64,000 nucleotides of DNA from the NCBI GenBank assembly GCA_003956705.1, contig QZCP01000036.1, forward strand, positions 90,960 through 154,959, written 5' to 3'. Of this stretch, positions 39,858 through 52,404 are shown in pieces. The translations under genes and the position numbers were made by a program. The notes beneath the pieces are model-generated. The model saw only the letters and a program-made list of their open reading frames with translations. It had not been told where the DNA came from and did no database searches. The DNA is from Brevipalpus yothersi. Taxonomy: Eukaryota; Arthropoda; Arachnida; Trombidiformes; Tenuipalpidae. Position 1 is the first letter of the stretch. Each line of letters starts with the position of its first letter.

Positions 39858-39863
39858 AGAACC

Positions 39864-39869
39864 AATAAA
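39864..39869 (+). terminator. Polyadenylation signal of RpLP0
   Basis: AATAAA only 6 nt after the stop codon, with T-rich sequence (ttgtttcttg) about 30 nt further on. This implies a very short 3'UTR, as is common for ribosomal-protein mRNAs. Confidence 0.65.
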
Positions 39870-40223
39870 TAGGACATTTACTATTATGTCTTCCATTGTT
39901 TCTTGATTTCACATCGACTTCAATCAGATATTTTCAACGTGCTACGTGATAATTATATTCATCAATTTAGAGGTGAATCGTGTAAGTCCTGAGCCCTATG
40001 AAGGGAAATACGATGATCTAAAATTTTCCAGCTCACTACACGATTTGAAAGATGAGAGGTAACGAAAACGAGCGACAGTTTGGAATATTTACATTGTGGA
40101 TTTATATTTACTAATTTGATACAAATTTCAACTGATTCACCAGTCCAATGAAGACTGGCAAGAAACATGAATAGAAAGCCAGTATAATTCTACTAATGGT
40201 CACAGAATTTTCACATAGCTATA
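39870..40223. other. Convergent intergenic region, RpLP0 / ADAM
   Basis: About 350 bp between the RpLP0 signal and the nearest minus-strand AATAAA of the ADAM gene. No coding frame was recognised. Confidence 0.6.
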
Positions 40224-40229
40224 TTTATT
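40224..40229 (-). terminator. Candidate polyadenylation signal of the ADAM gene
   Basis: AATAAA on the minus strand 313 nt after the proposed ADAM stop codon. It is the first clear signal downstream, so the 3'UTR would be about 330 nt. Confidence 0.4.
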
Positions 40230-40542
40230 TACACAGATTTGATTTAGTTAATTGTTCGTGCCTGGAAGAAGTTGGGAAGTTGTGTTGAGTGATTTCAGGT
40301 GTTTAAATTCGAGAATTAGTCTGAGCCAGGATGCTTTAATCTTCTGTTCGTCAAATTTCTCAAACTTTTCATCGATAAAGGATGGTCATAATCGATGATG
40401 CCACCTGAATTCAAAATGATTCCATAGACTTTGATTTCTTGCCGAGAATCGAACACCGCCTCATTTTAAACATCATATCCTGAAAATCCTCTGAGTCTTT
40501 GTCGAAGTACTTTTCGACTTGTGCATACTTGTGGGTTCATGG

Positions 40543-42582
40543 TCAAAGGTCTAAATGCCGATGATGTGGCTTCGGTTGAGAGCGACGTTGAGGTGGACGT
40601 CGCGGCAGCGTATTGAAAGTTTGACTCTGCAATTGTAACGCTGCCTGCGATGCCATCGCCATTCTGGCCAATTGACATTCTGGCAATGAATTCTGATGCT
40701 AAAAAAGAAATACATGTGATCAATATTCTTCTCAATAAAGCTCCCAACAAAATTATGCTGATGCAGGGGGAGATATACCAGAAAAATTCCAGATATTGGG
40801 ATTGTCTCCGGATCTTACCTGAAGTTGATGAGATGAATGACGGTAATGTTGATGAGACTGACTCTGAAGCTGTTGCTGTTAATAAGAAAGGAAAAAATTG
40901 AAAATTTTCTGATATTTTTCAACAAAGTTTCACCAACCTGTTGTTGTTGCTGCTGCTGTAACTGAAAAAATTGTTGTATCTGAGGTAACAAAAGTTGCTG
41001 TTGAAGTTGGGGAGTCAATGATGGACGCTAAAAGAAATATGAAAAAGATGAGATTTAGTGAATTTATGCAAATTATCCTGAAATCTGTGTGCCGAATGAA
41101 AATAATGATTCCTAAATAATGTGCAAAATAATGATAAAAAATTCACTAAAATCACAAAAGAAATTTATCTATGGGATATATACTATCATCATTATAAGGG
41201 AAAGGTGGTGGCAGCCTTACAGGCAGGGCCTCCTCGCTCACGGATCGTAAAATTTGTTGTGGTGATGAATACAGATCATGGTCACCATTATCGGTGTCCA
41301 ATGCACTTCCGTTATCATCATATTCTTCTTCCTCATCTTCCGCATCTCCACCTCCACCTCCCAAAACGGTGGACGTTGACGTGTTAGTTGATGAAGATAC
41401 TCCTGGATTCATGAGATTCTGGAGGCCAGGAATTCCTGAGCGTGTATAATTGAGATGACTCCTGGTTAGAAAAAAAAATTTGGAATATAAAATAGTAATT
41501 GTAATCAAAATTTCTATACCTTGGGACGGCTGGTGGAGGGGGTGGCGGAATGCCTTGCTGACGATAATACTGGTGCATCTGTTGATCTCCATTGTAGTGT
41601 TGATTTTCCATTAAATGGGACAAATTTGGCCCTTGATTCCGATAGGCAGCATTAGCTGACAATGGCAGTGTGTGATGTGTACCAATCATAGCTCCTATCG
41701 GTCCACTAGTACTGTACAAGTGTCGATCGGCTTCAGTCTCACTGGTTCGAACATCTTCCGAATTGGTTGGCGAAATACCAGACATAGCAGAGGAATGGAG
41801 GGAAGTTTGTGGATCAGTGTGCTGTTGTTGCTCCAGTTGTCGAAGAAGATCTTCCAGATTTCGAATTCTCAAGGGACCACACTCTTTATTACTCTCCTGG
41901 AATTGGCTTTCACCAGACTTAGCTAGACCTAGGGAAGCAAAGTGGAAAGTTGATAGTTATATTAGTCAGAATGAATGCACTTCACTCTGTGAATTCCCTA
42001 CCATCATGATTGGAGAGAGATTTTTTCACTTGTCCAGGACTTTGACGAGAGTGTAGAGCTTCCTCGAGAAATTCTTCATGATATCCATTCAAACTTTTCA
42101 AAGTTTGCTCTAGAGCATCATTTGTACGCGCTTCACCATCACTCTGGAGACCAGAGATCCCATCCATCGGATGCTTTAGGATTCCTTTCTCAGGTCCTCC
42201 ACCCGTTGCTCCCATTAAGCCATGACTGGAATGTGGGGCTTGAACTTTGCTCAAATTGTTGGGAGATAATTCAAATATTTGGCTACCTTTACGTTTGAGC
42301 GTTTCGAGAAGATCGTTCTCGGTTTGTTCCAAGTGATCTTGCTCATTGGCAGTTAATTTTACTCTTGATGAAGATGATGAAGAATCACGGTGTCGCTTCA
42401 TCTCTTGCATTTTATCTTCACGATAAGACGGCATCGAACCGAATGTTATTCTGGATGATATTTCATTTCCGCTTCCGTTCAGATCATCCTCCTTACTGAA
42501 TGATTGAGTAGCAAGAAGTTTTCGTTGAAGACTCTTTTTTTGACGTCTGGATTCTCTCTTGTAAGGTAGTAAACTGCGTCTT
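40543..42582 (-). CDS. ADAM cytoplasmic-tail exons
   Basis: Six exons (42582-42002, 41928-41520, 41461-41221, 41027-40938, 40875-40819, 40698-40543) encode residues 703-1213. Features in order: a basic juxtamembrane segment; a Ser run; a short Leu/Gln helix-like stretch (LEDLLRQLEQQQ); six prolines at 1024-1029; Gly-rich then acidic segments (1067-1082); Gln-rich sequence with seven Gln at 1137-1143; a basic Pro-rich LPRRPPQRR (1193-1201); and a C-terminal His-Leu-Asp-Leu that would fit a class II PDZ ligand. The poly-Pro and RRPPQRR segments could bind SH3 or WW domains. The 41027-40938 exon uses a weak donor (gttggt), so splicing there may vary. No known domain is seen. Confidence 0.78.
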
Positions 42583-42680
42583 CTGTTAGTGAAAGAGAGC
42601 AAATATGATGATGAAATTAGGATAAAGGACATGGACAAATTTTGAGTGATTCAAACGAACTTGGTTGCCTCTGAATATCT

Positions 42681-42724
<44 letters not shown>

Positions 42725-43464
42725 NNNNNNNNNNNNNNNNNNNNNNNNNNNNNNNNNNNNNNNNNNNNNNNNNNNNNNNNNNNNNNNNNNNNNNNNNNNN
42801 NNNNNNNNNNNNNNNNNNNNNNNNNNNNNNNNNNNNNNNNNNNNNNNNNNNNNNNNNNNNNNNNNNNNNNNNNNNNNNNNNNNNNNNNNNNNNNNNNNNN
42901 NNNNNNNNNNNNNNNNNNNNNNNNNNNNNNNNNNNNNNNNNNNNNNNNNNNNNNNNNNNNNNNNNNNNNNNNNNNNNNNNNNNNNNNNNNNNNNNNNNNN
43001 NNNNNNNNNNNNNNNNNNNNNNNNNNNNNNNNNNNNNNNNNNNNNNNNNNNNNNNNNNNNNNNNNNNNNNNNNNNNNNNNNNNNNNNNNNNNNNNNNNNN
43101 NNNNNNNNNNNNNNNNNNNNNNNNNNNNNNNNNNNNNNNNNNNNNNNNNNNNNNNNNNNNNNNNNNNNNNNNNNNNNNNNNNNNNNNNNNNNNNNNNNNN
43201 NNNNNNNNNNNNNNNNNNNNNNNNNNNNNNNNNNNNNNNNNNNNNNNNNNNNNNNNNNNNNNNNNNNNNNNNNNNNNNNNNNNNNNNNNNNNNNNNNNNN
43301 NNNNNNNNNNNNNNNNNNNNNNNNNNNNNNNNNNNNNNNNNNNNNNNNNNNNNNNNNNNNNNNNNNNNNNNNNNNNNNNNNNNNNNNNNNNNNNNNNNNN
43401 NNNNNNNNNNNNNNNNNNNNNNNNNNNNNNNNNNNNNNNNNNNNNNNNNNNNNNNNNNNNNNNN

Positions 43465-43520
<56 letters not shown>

Positions 43521-45104
43521 CTTTCACAATCCTATTGGAAAAAAAGTATATCAAGAGAAGTGGGAAGAAGCTACATAGAGTCCATCAAAGTCTACTCTCA
43601 TGTATATACACTGACTATGTACTTGAAAACTGAAACATTTCGTATTGTAGTTCCAAGTTTGGTTTGGAAATAAAAATCGATACTCTCATGGAAATCATCT
43701 GCTTTTGGAAGCTTACTTTCCCTCTCTTCTTTCTACCTACAAATTCTTCACTAGTATACACACCAATATTGAAGAGAGAGAAAGTAAATTTTTTTCTCAA
43801 GTCACTTTCCATCTTCTTTCCACTTCTCATGGATTTGCTTGGTTACCCATGAGTTTTTGTTCCATAGATGAGACAAAATTCGTAAACTCAATGGGCAAGG
43901 CAAGAACAAGAATACTGCCCTGAGAAAAGACAATCAAATGAAGTTTTGGTCACATGGAAAGGTATTTTTCTGTGGAAGAAGTTTCAATCTTTTCTGAGTG
44001 ATCGATTTTCAATTTCTCTCTCTCTCTCTCTCTCTTCTCATTCACTAGCTTTTCCTAGTATAGTCAGAGGATATAGTGGTACACATAACACACAGAAGAA
44101 AAGGACTGTAGTGAACAAACAAAAAAACTGATGAAGATGACTACTGTATGGTCGGTAAATTTGATGAAAGAACATGATCCTCACATGGATGGTTTCGATT
44201 TTTTCTTCTTTTCATAATAGAAAATAGTGGAGGAGAGAGAAAGAACGAAAAAAAGTTATCAAAATCGAGTTAAAAACTATCCTAAATTGCTGTTAGCAAA
44301 AGCAGAGAAAAATATTTATAGAACACTCACTCTAATAATTTGAGACATTCGATTTCTTTTTTCCCGGCAACATACATGTATACAAGCAAGTAATGATTAA
44401 TACAAGACACTGTGGATGAAAAATTTTTTCCTTCACCCATAATTTTGTGAACAAAACACTTTCGATACCAGATATTTTTCTAGGGTCAAATGAACCCAGA
44501 CCATTTGACAAATAGACTCATTTTCCTCTTCTCTCCTCTACCCTGGTGCTCATAGAGCACACACATACATAGGACGTATGTAGCCCTAAATTGTCATCAA
44601 ATCACTATTTATCCAAGCCAATATTATGCATCATCAGTATTTTCTTCCAGCATCGTTACTCATGGGCTCACAGTTCTGGTTGACACTTTTTGTTGCAAAA
44701 ATGGGATCACCTAACTTCATACCCTCTTTCTCTCTTACGCTGCCCTGTAAGATGTAGATCATCAATTGAATGGTCTGGTGTTTTTATCCAAACTGTTGTA
44801 AGCAGAAATTGGTTTAACATGTGAGTCTTTTGGACAAGCTGCACGAAAAAAGAAGAAGAAGAAAAAGAAGAAGAAGAAGAAGAAGAAGAAGAAGAAGAAG
44901 AAGAAGAAGAAGGAGAAGAGAAAAAGAATAAGGAATAGGGAATACAAATACATTTTAACCCAGGGAAAAATGCCAACGGTGGGAATAAATGGTTGAAGAA
45001 GTGAATAAACAACCACAAGGCAGATCAGTGATGACATGAGAGTAAAGTGTAAGAATGGCTCGAATTGCATTTCTCATTCTATCCTCAAACTTCCTCATCT
45101 TTTG

Positions 45105-45155
<51 letters not shown>

Positions 45156-46948
45156 TTTTTCCATTCTATCATGCTGATAGTAGGAGAGAGAGAGAGAGAA
45201 GACCAGTTAATTTGAATAAGTCGCACATTTTCGGAACCCTTCAACTTACTACTTTCTTGCTTTTCCCATACTACTATCAATACTGCTGCTACAAAAGCAA
45301 AGAGTTTTATCATTCAAACCATTTTAGAGAGGGGCTTCGAATAAATCGATGTAGCGATGAAAATGATGGGCAAAAGGAGAAGACGAGAGAGAGAGAGACA
45401 CACATGATCATGATACCCGATCATCATACAAGAGATAGAGGATGCAGATGAGAAGGAAGCATATTGTACCTCATCATGCAAACTTCTTTGTTCTGGGAAG
45501 GAAATTGAATCAGGAAGCTGTTGAAATGACTTTTTCGCTTACCAAAAAGATATATCCATGACAAAGAGAGGAAAAGAGAGAGAATATGGGGAAAATAAAA
45601 TCTGATAGGGATAGAAGATCTTATCTTGTTCCCTTGTTTTGAATCAGTTTCGAAAATGATTCTCAAGGTGGATCATTCTAGAAACTGGATACACAATTTG
45701 AGTGAATTGAAAATTGCGATCTGAGAGCTTTGTTTTCGTGAGCAAATTTTTCTCATTAAGAGGAACACTGTTTCGATGCTAATCTTTGTGTAAAGTTTTT
45801 TTTCTGGTGTACCAAATTAGGACCTCAAGCAAGATCCAAAGCTCAACCGATTTTTAGTCGATAGAAGAATAGATTGTTGGATGAAAGTGAATATGCTTCA
45901 TTCAAATCTGTCAAATAGTTTCAAGAACCACTCATGAACAGAAGGCTATATTTCGAGATCATCTTCAGATGCATTCCTTCTTTCTATATCTGAACTCATC
46001 GAAGAGAGGAGAGGAGAGAGAGGATAAAATTGTTTCAGCAATCTACATCAGAATCATGAGCTCTCTCTCTCTTCTATTGTTTCTCTTTATTTAAGCTTAA
46101 TTTCATCCATTGTTACTGAATAGTGAACCCATGAAACTGTACTTTGATTTAGCTCATCTTCATAAGAGAAAGAGAAGATCTTTTTTACTCATTCACGTTT
46201 AGTGAAACTGAAATGCAAATGACAAGGGTTATGCTGTGTTTGTGGCCTCTCGAGACATTCATTTGGAAAACGGAATGTCAAATCGCTAATTTGTCCAATA
46301 AAATCAAAGTGGAAAAACATTTTCAATCTGTAACAATGGTGTACTGATGTAGAGTATTGCAATCATTAGCACGTGTAAGTCGTATTTAATTGACATAACA
46401 AGGAAAGATTCTGAAACAAGAGAGAGAACAGAGTTTGAAAATCTGATTGGAGAATGAAGTTTTATCTGAACGCACCGTGTTCAATAATTCCTTGGGTTTT
46501 TCCCAGAATTTTCTTAGAACCATTGCAAAAAAATGATTTCTCCCCCATGAACCCCATTTCTTTATTCTAGCAAACTGTTGGAAGTATGAATTTGGAAACA
46601 CGAACTCTCCCGGATTTCTCAAAGAGTTGTGTTAAGCTTAAAAAAACATACGAGCTCCTTAAGATGGAACCTACATCCAACTCCATTCTTCATTTTATAA
46701 TTTGAACCTATAGGAACCGTTTTCACTGTTATCTTTTTGCAATCAGGATCAAAAATTCGAAAAGTTTTGCTAAAATTACTCGACACTTTTCAAAGTGAAG
46801 AATTGAATGATTCAAAAATCTATTCTCTTCAGCGAGTTAAAAGAGGACGCAAAAAAGTCAAATGTTATACCAATCGAATGAATATCTTTTATCTGTATTC
46901 TCGAGCAAAATAACTCGAAGAAGAAGAAGAAGAAGAAGAAGAAGAAGA

Positions 46949-47001
<53 letters not shown>

Positions 47002-50000
47002 GAAAGAGCTGTAGACAAACCCTATTCGTTGCATCTTTTGCTGATTTGTAACTTGCTCATTCTTGAGAAAAAAATGTAGATCATAACTAAACGAGGCGTT
47101 TTCGATGAGGAAAGATTTCGATGAAGCTAGCAAAATTCGATTTGCTTCCTATTTTCTTCCACTTTTTTCTCTCTTCTCCTCATTTTATCAAAGCCCAAAG
47201 ATTTTTCTTTTTGTTTTCTTTTTCTTCTCGTTCATTTTTTTCCTCTTCTACCTCCCCATCTTCATGACCTCCTCCAAACACCCTACAATCGATCGAAAAT
47301 TTCACTGCTTGCGTATCATTATCCACATGAAAATGCACTCCAGATTTAATCAAATATCATGGAGGCTTGAAGAATGAGGAAATATGCTTGACAAAGTTTC
47401 GGTACCTGACAAAGTACTTGCTAAATTTCAATTCATCAATATCGGGTATAAGTGATGGATCAAATCCTTCTTTGCAACATAAAGAATCTAAATGGCTGAA
47501 CATTGAAGAGTGTCAACAAGCAAATCATACTAAAGACATGATCAATGTTCAGCATTGACTTGATGCCTTGAGGCTAAAATGCAATTTAGATCTCAAAAGG
47601 AATCAAGATAGGCAGAGAAAAAGTTTCATCAAATGGCTAGAGAACAGATAACATTATAGCTGATTCAGCAAATCGAATAGCTTTCAATTCACTCTGATTC
47701 CTCAGATTTGTTGCCCTAATTTCCAAAGACATCGATTCAAGCGATTGCTAACCCTCTTGTAGGTGGAAACATCAGAGCTTTTCTTCGTCTAAGTTCTTCG
47801 ATTTGCACACCCAAACTATCGAGAGGTTAACAAAAAGATCTGACAATATCGACAGTTGGAATCTTGTAATAGAATGTTCTTTTCTTGGTCAAAATGTAGA
47901 AAAAGTTGCTTTCGGAGAGAAATAGAGTTTGGACATAATGTACAAGACATTCTATTATCTGAGTGAAAAAAAGTCAGAATCTGGGAGCATCTGAATTCTG
48001 GAATATCATTTCTTTTTCTCTCTAGTTTTATGAGCACACAAGATAGGCTACATTTAGGAAAGGACGAATAAGGTTTGGATAAATCTTCATGATATCAATG
48101 CTGAGAGTTAAAAAACATGAGTCAACATCGAAAGCGGAAGGATACTGTTCCTCTTGGGTTCAGATTTCCAAACAGATCATGTGTGTATGAAAATTTGAGC
48201 CAAAGAATACTTTGATATAAAAGATGCACCCCAGATTCTCTCATGAGATCTTAGATGAAGTTCATGTAGTAAATGAAAAACGTGCCTAACATTGGATCAA
48301 GATCCTTGGAGCTGGAAATTCACATTGTACAGTGAATGATGAATCAATCATCTACACCGTTTTTTTCCATGGTTCAATGCATGAATGAGCTCCAATCTCG
48401 GGAGCCCATGATCAATATTAATTCCCAACTAATTATCAACAAGAGCTGATTAATAATCAACTCATTATTCAATGGGAAACTGGTTGCGGTTCAAGTCTTT
48501 TCTGATGTTTTCAATGGAGCATATCAAACGAGATTATCATCTGAATGAGAGAGTATCGATATTCTTTTGAGGCAAGCAATCAATAGAAGAAGATCTTCTG
48601 AGGCAACAAAATCAAAGCATCCAGATTGGAATAAATACCTGTAACACGTGGCCAAGAGTGTGAAAAATATAAAGACACCTCCGATAATTGAAACCAAAAT
48701 CATAACCAAGTTTGGAGCAGACAGAGTTTTCTTCGTTCCAGCTGTTGAAAGAGAGAATAATAATGTGTATTATGAAATCAGAATTGCGTAACAAAAGGGA
48801 ATACATAAGGAAACAGTTCAATCAATAGTTGGTCACCATCAATGAAGATCCATAAGAAATGTTGGAGCTACAGTGAAAGAATTATCACAAAAAGTAAGCT
48901 TTTGGAGATCTATCAGACTTCATGGATCTTCTTTTAATGGCAAGAAATACAGCATCAATAGAACAGTATAATTATCCCATCAAACAGCTTAGGTGTTTAA
49001 CTTATATAGGCAAGTGGACTATTGAAGTGAGTTTCGTTTATGATCAACTTACTGTAATCCCAACTGATGGTTGTTGTTTCCGGTGGACTTGTTGGAGGCA
49101 GTTCAGTGATTCGAGGAATTTCGGTGGTCGCTGTGATTGATTTGATACTACAATCGAGTCCAGTCCAGCCATAGTGACAATGGCAAGTGTTTAGATTTGA
49201 GCAAACCTGATGGATGGATTGATAAAACGAAGGAGAGAGATGTAATTTATGAATTTCAGCCTTAGGAATACTTTTGGTCACTTTTAGTAGATTGAAAGAG
49301 CCACAACACTGTTTTGATTGCTAAATTCTTTGCTCATTTTTTGATAAACATTTAAAATTAATATAGCATCAGAATATTTGAAGAGTAAAAAATATTCTTC
49401 TTATGTACACAATGTTTCCGAATGGACTGAAAACTATCAATAAAGCTTCGATTCTCTCCATGTAGAGGCTGAAGATAGATCAAATCTTTGGAGAATATTG
49501 AAAGATTATCAATACTTTTTCTTCTCACTAAGACAATGTTTGCTCCATAGATATCTGTCGCTCAAGGAGGAATAAACTGCTAATGCTTCGATATTTTGTG
49601 TTGATTGAATATCAGAATTGGTTCTATTTGTCTCTCTTCTCTCTTTGCTAGCCCAGATATTACAGAGAGATATTTTGGTTCACTGCAATGCTCACAAGAT
49701 TATCTTGGGTCTCTTCATTTTCCTTCGCCTTCTTCTTTCCTGATCTAACGTCAAGCAAAGTGTTGATAACAAATATTTGATCAATCATTAGGTCTGAAAA
49801 AAATACCAAATATATTATCTTTTGGCAACATCACTTGGGATAGAATGATAATCATTCTCCTTCTAGTCAAGCCTTAAACCTCATTTTTCTAACTTTTGCT
49901 CATGCAAATGATCTAAATAACTCAAGCTTTTTGTGTATCAACTGAATTTGGAATACGAACATATAGAAAGAGATAAAGAATGATTCAGAGGAGAGGAATG

Positions 50001-50557
50001 CAAAATAAAGGTGAAAAAGAGGTAAGAAAAACTTAGACGAGCATTAGATAATCGTTTCATTCTACATGCTCTATTTCTTCCTTTTTTTCTTCTTTTTCCA
50101 TCTTCGTTATGTATATATCTAGAAATGCCCAGGGAAGAAGAGTAAGAAGAAGTCTACCTATTCATTGGGATTATCCAATCTTTCAACCATTAGATCCACT
50201 TCAATCTCCACTAAATATCCTCATGATCCCTATGGAAGCCTGGAAACGATTCACAGTAATTGAACTATCAGGAAGAAGAGGAAGAGAGAACAGATCACAG
50301 TAGAGAAGACATCGAAGGCTTGTAAGACAGATGGAGGAAAGTAAAATGAAGAAGATGGAGAAAGACAGTAAGCGTTAGATGAAAGAGAGAGTAAGAAAGA
50401 AAGAGAGAGAGAGAGTAAGAAATAGATATGGAACAAGTATCATGATGCTTTCAGAATTTACAGAATACAGTGGATCTCAGCAAGTGAGAGGGATGAGTGA
50501 AAAGAGATGGAAGGAAACATTCTATTGGTGAAAGAACATGGTAAGACTGGGTGAGAT

Positions 50558-50594
<37 letters not shown>

Positions 50595-51559
50595 CACAAT
50601 CAAGTGTTCCAACTACTCAATCACTCTCGAGAATTCTCTTCTATACTTGTCTTCAAGTGACCAACGATTCAATTGTTAACTCAGTGAGAAGTTGGGATAC
50701 AAAATTAAGAGAAAATTGCGAGTGGAAATCGGAGTCAAGCGAAATGGATATTGTCATCACTTGGAGGCCTTGTGACCAGTAGCAGATAAACTGTGTTGTT
50801 CTCGGCATGCTTTTGATCAGTGTACAGTGTAGCCCGGAAGGATTCTTTCAAACTACTTCCGGTAAATGAGCTATATAATGTTCTTGTGTTCATCCTCCAT
50901 AGAAACAATGTTCTTCGTCATGAAACAAATGAAGCTTACATTGTATTCAGTCTCATAAGATGTGTGAAAAAGAAGAGAGGAAAATAATTGAAAATGATTA
51001 TTGATAAGTAATCGGAAAAATTAATTAAAATTCGAAAGATGAGGAAAGGTGTCAGAACACAAATGAGATACATGTACTGGAGGGAGACATTCTTTCTTCC
51101 AGCTGTACTTGATGAACTGACTAGATAGTGACGCTGAGATCATTTAATCTTAGCCATATATCCAGTGTCCACACTATGAGACTAGAGTAATTCAATATAG
51201 CTGGAAAAGTCTATACACATACAGGCCACACACTCATTTGGAGAAACTCAGGGACAAGACTGAAGACAATCAAATTGAAGTCTTGATGATCCATATATAT
51301 ATATATAGATAGTCTGACCGTTCAAAGTATTGTGACCATTTCAACTCATGAAAGTTTCACAAGATTGCTCGTTAGACTGTATGTCTTGATGTGATTGCCC
51401 TTAACGGAGATTGATAATGTGTGATAACTTACACCATTGCCTGAACATGATACGGCAACATTGTTTGAAGGACAATCGCCAGGCTCGATGAACGGATCGA
51501 TGCTGACACAGCTTTGGTTCACACAGATCTGTGAGAGATGAGATGGATAAAAAAGAGAA

Positions 51560-51634
<75 letters not shown>

Positions 51635-51777
51635 ATGAATTATCAATATTATCATTTTGATGATGTTGTTGACGGTAAGAGAAAGGAAGAAAGAGAGAGG
51701 ATGAAAAAGAGCGATGCAACAAAACTCAATGGATGAGAGGACTTCTTCGATTGGGAATCTTCGAAGAGAAATGAAGG

Positions 51778-51852
<75 letters not shown>

Positions 51853-52365
51853 AACCAAAAATGCTTAGGTTAGAGAGAATGAAGTGGAAAAGAAGATGCG
51901 GGAAGAGAGAATAGAGAGAAAGAGGATGAGAATAACGAGTAATAGGAACAAATCATGAGGAGAAGAGAGAAGATGAAGAGAAAGAAATGATGAGGGTCAA
52001 GAAGGGAAAGAGAGAGGAAAAAAGATGAAGAGAAAGGCTGTAAGTACCTTATTATCGGAGCACTTGGTTCCGTCTTGAAGTAAGCCCATGTCACTAATAT
52101 CTGACCTAGTACTACCACTGGCTACCTTGCATTCATACTCTATTCCACCAGTATATATGGAAGTTCGTGAGTATTCTCTATTCTTTCCTTTGGTGAATGG
52201 TATCTGTTTACCGAACTGACACTGCAGTGAGCCGCACATAATATTCCTAGAGAATATGTCGATGATTGAAGAATGGAGTAGAGAGAGAGAGAAAAGAGAA
52301 AGAAAAGAAAGCAGATGCTTAATGAAAAGGAACACGGAAATATTGAACATTGAGATGAAGAGCAG

Positions 52366-52404
<39 letters not shown>

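Larger units (their letters stand above)
42583..48638 (-). other. ADAM 6 kb intron between membrane and tail exons
   Basis: Holds no recognised gene. It contains a (GAA)n tract at 44846-44920, compound pyrimidine and purine tracts at 45102-45200, a (GAA)n(GA)n compound array at 46917-46996, and a long (CT)n array with a 740-N assembly gap. Short frames such as 47367-47558 (plus) have no recognised homology. Confidence 0.8.

Noticed and set aside
41152..41220. Extension of the ADAM tail frame past 41221 to a stop at 41152
   Set aside because: A good donor (cct|gtaagg) at 41221 leads in phase to a well-formed exon at 41027. Read-through would be a minor or unspliced form at most.
41672..42056. 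Plus-strand frames opposite the ADAM tail exons
   Set aside because: They lie antisense to exons whose splice phases and composition support the minus-strand gene.
42646..43633. Frames of about 300 codons over the second gap
   Set aside because: Almost entirely Ns and CT repeat; not genes.
44707..45070. Minus-strand frames with poly-Ser or poly-Phe
   Set aside because: Direct translation of the (GAA)n array; not coding.
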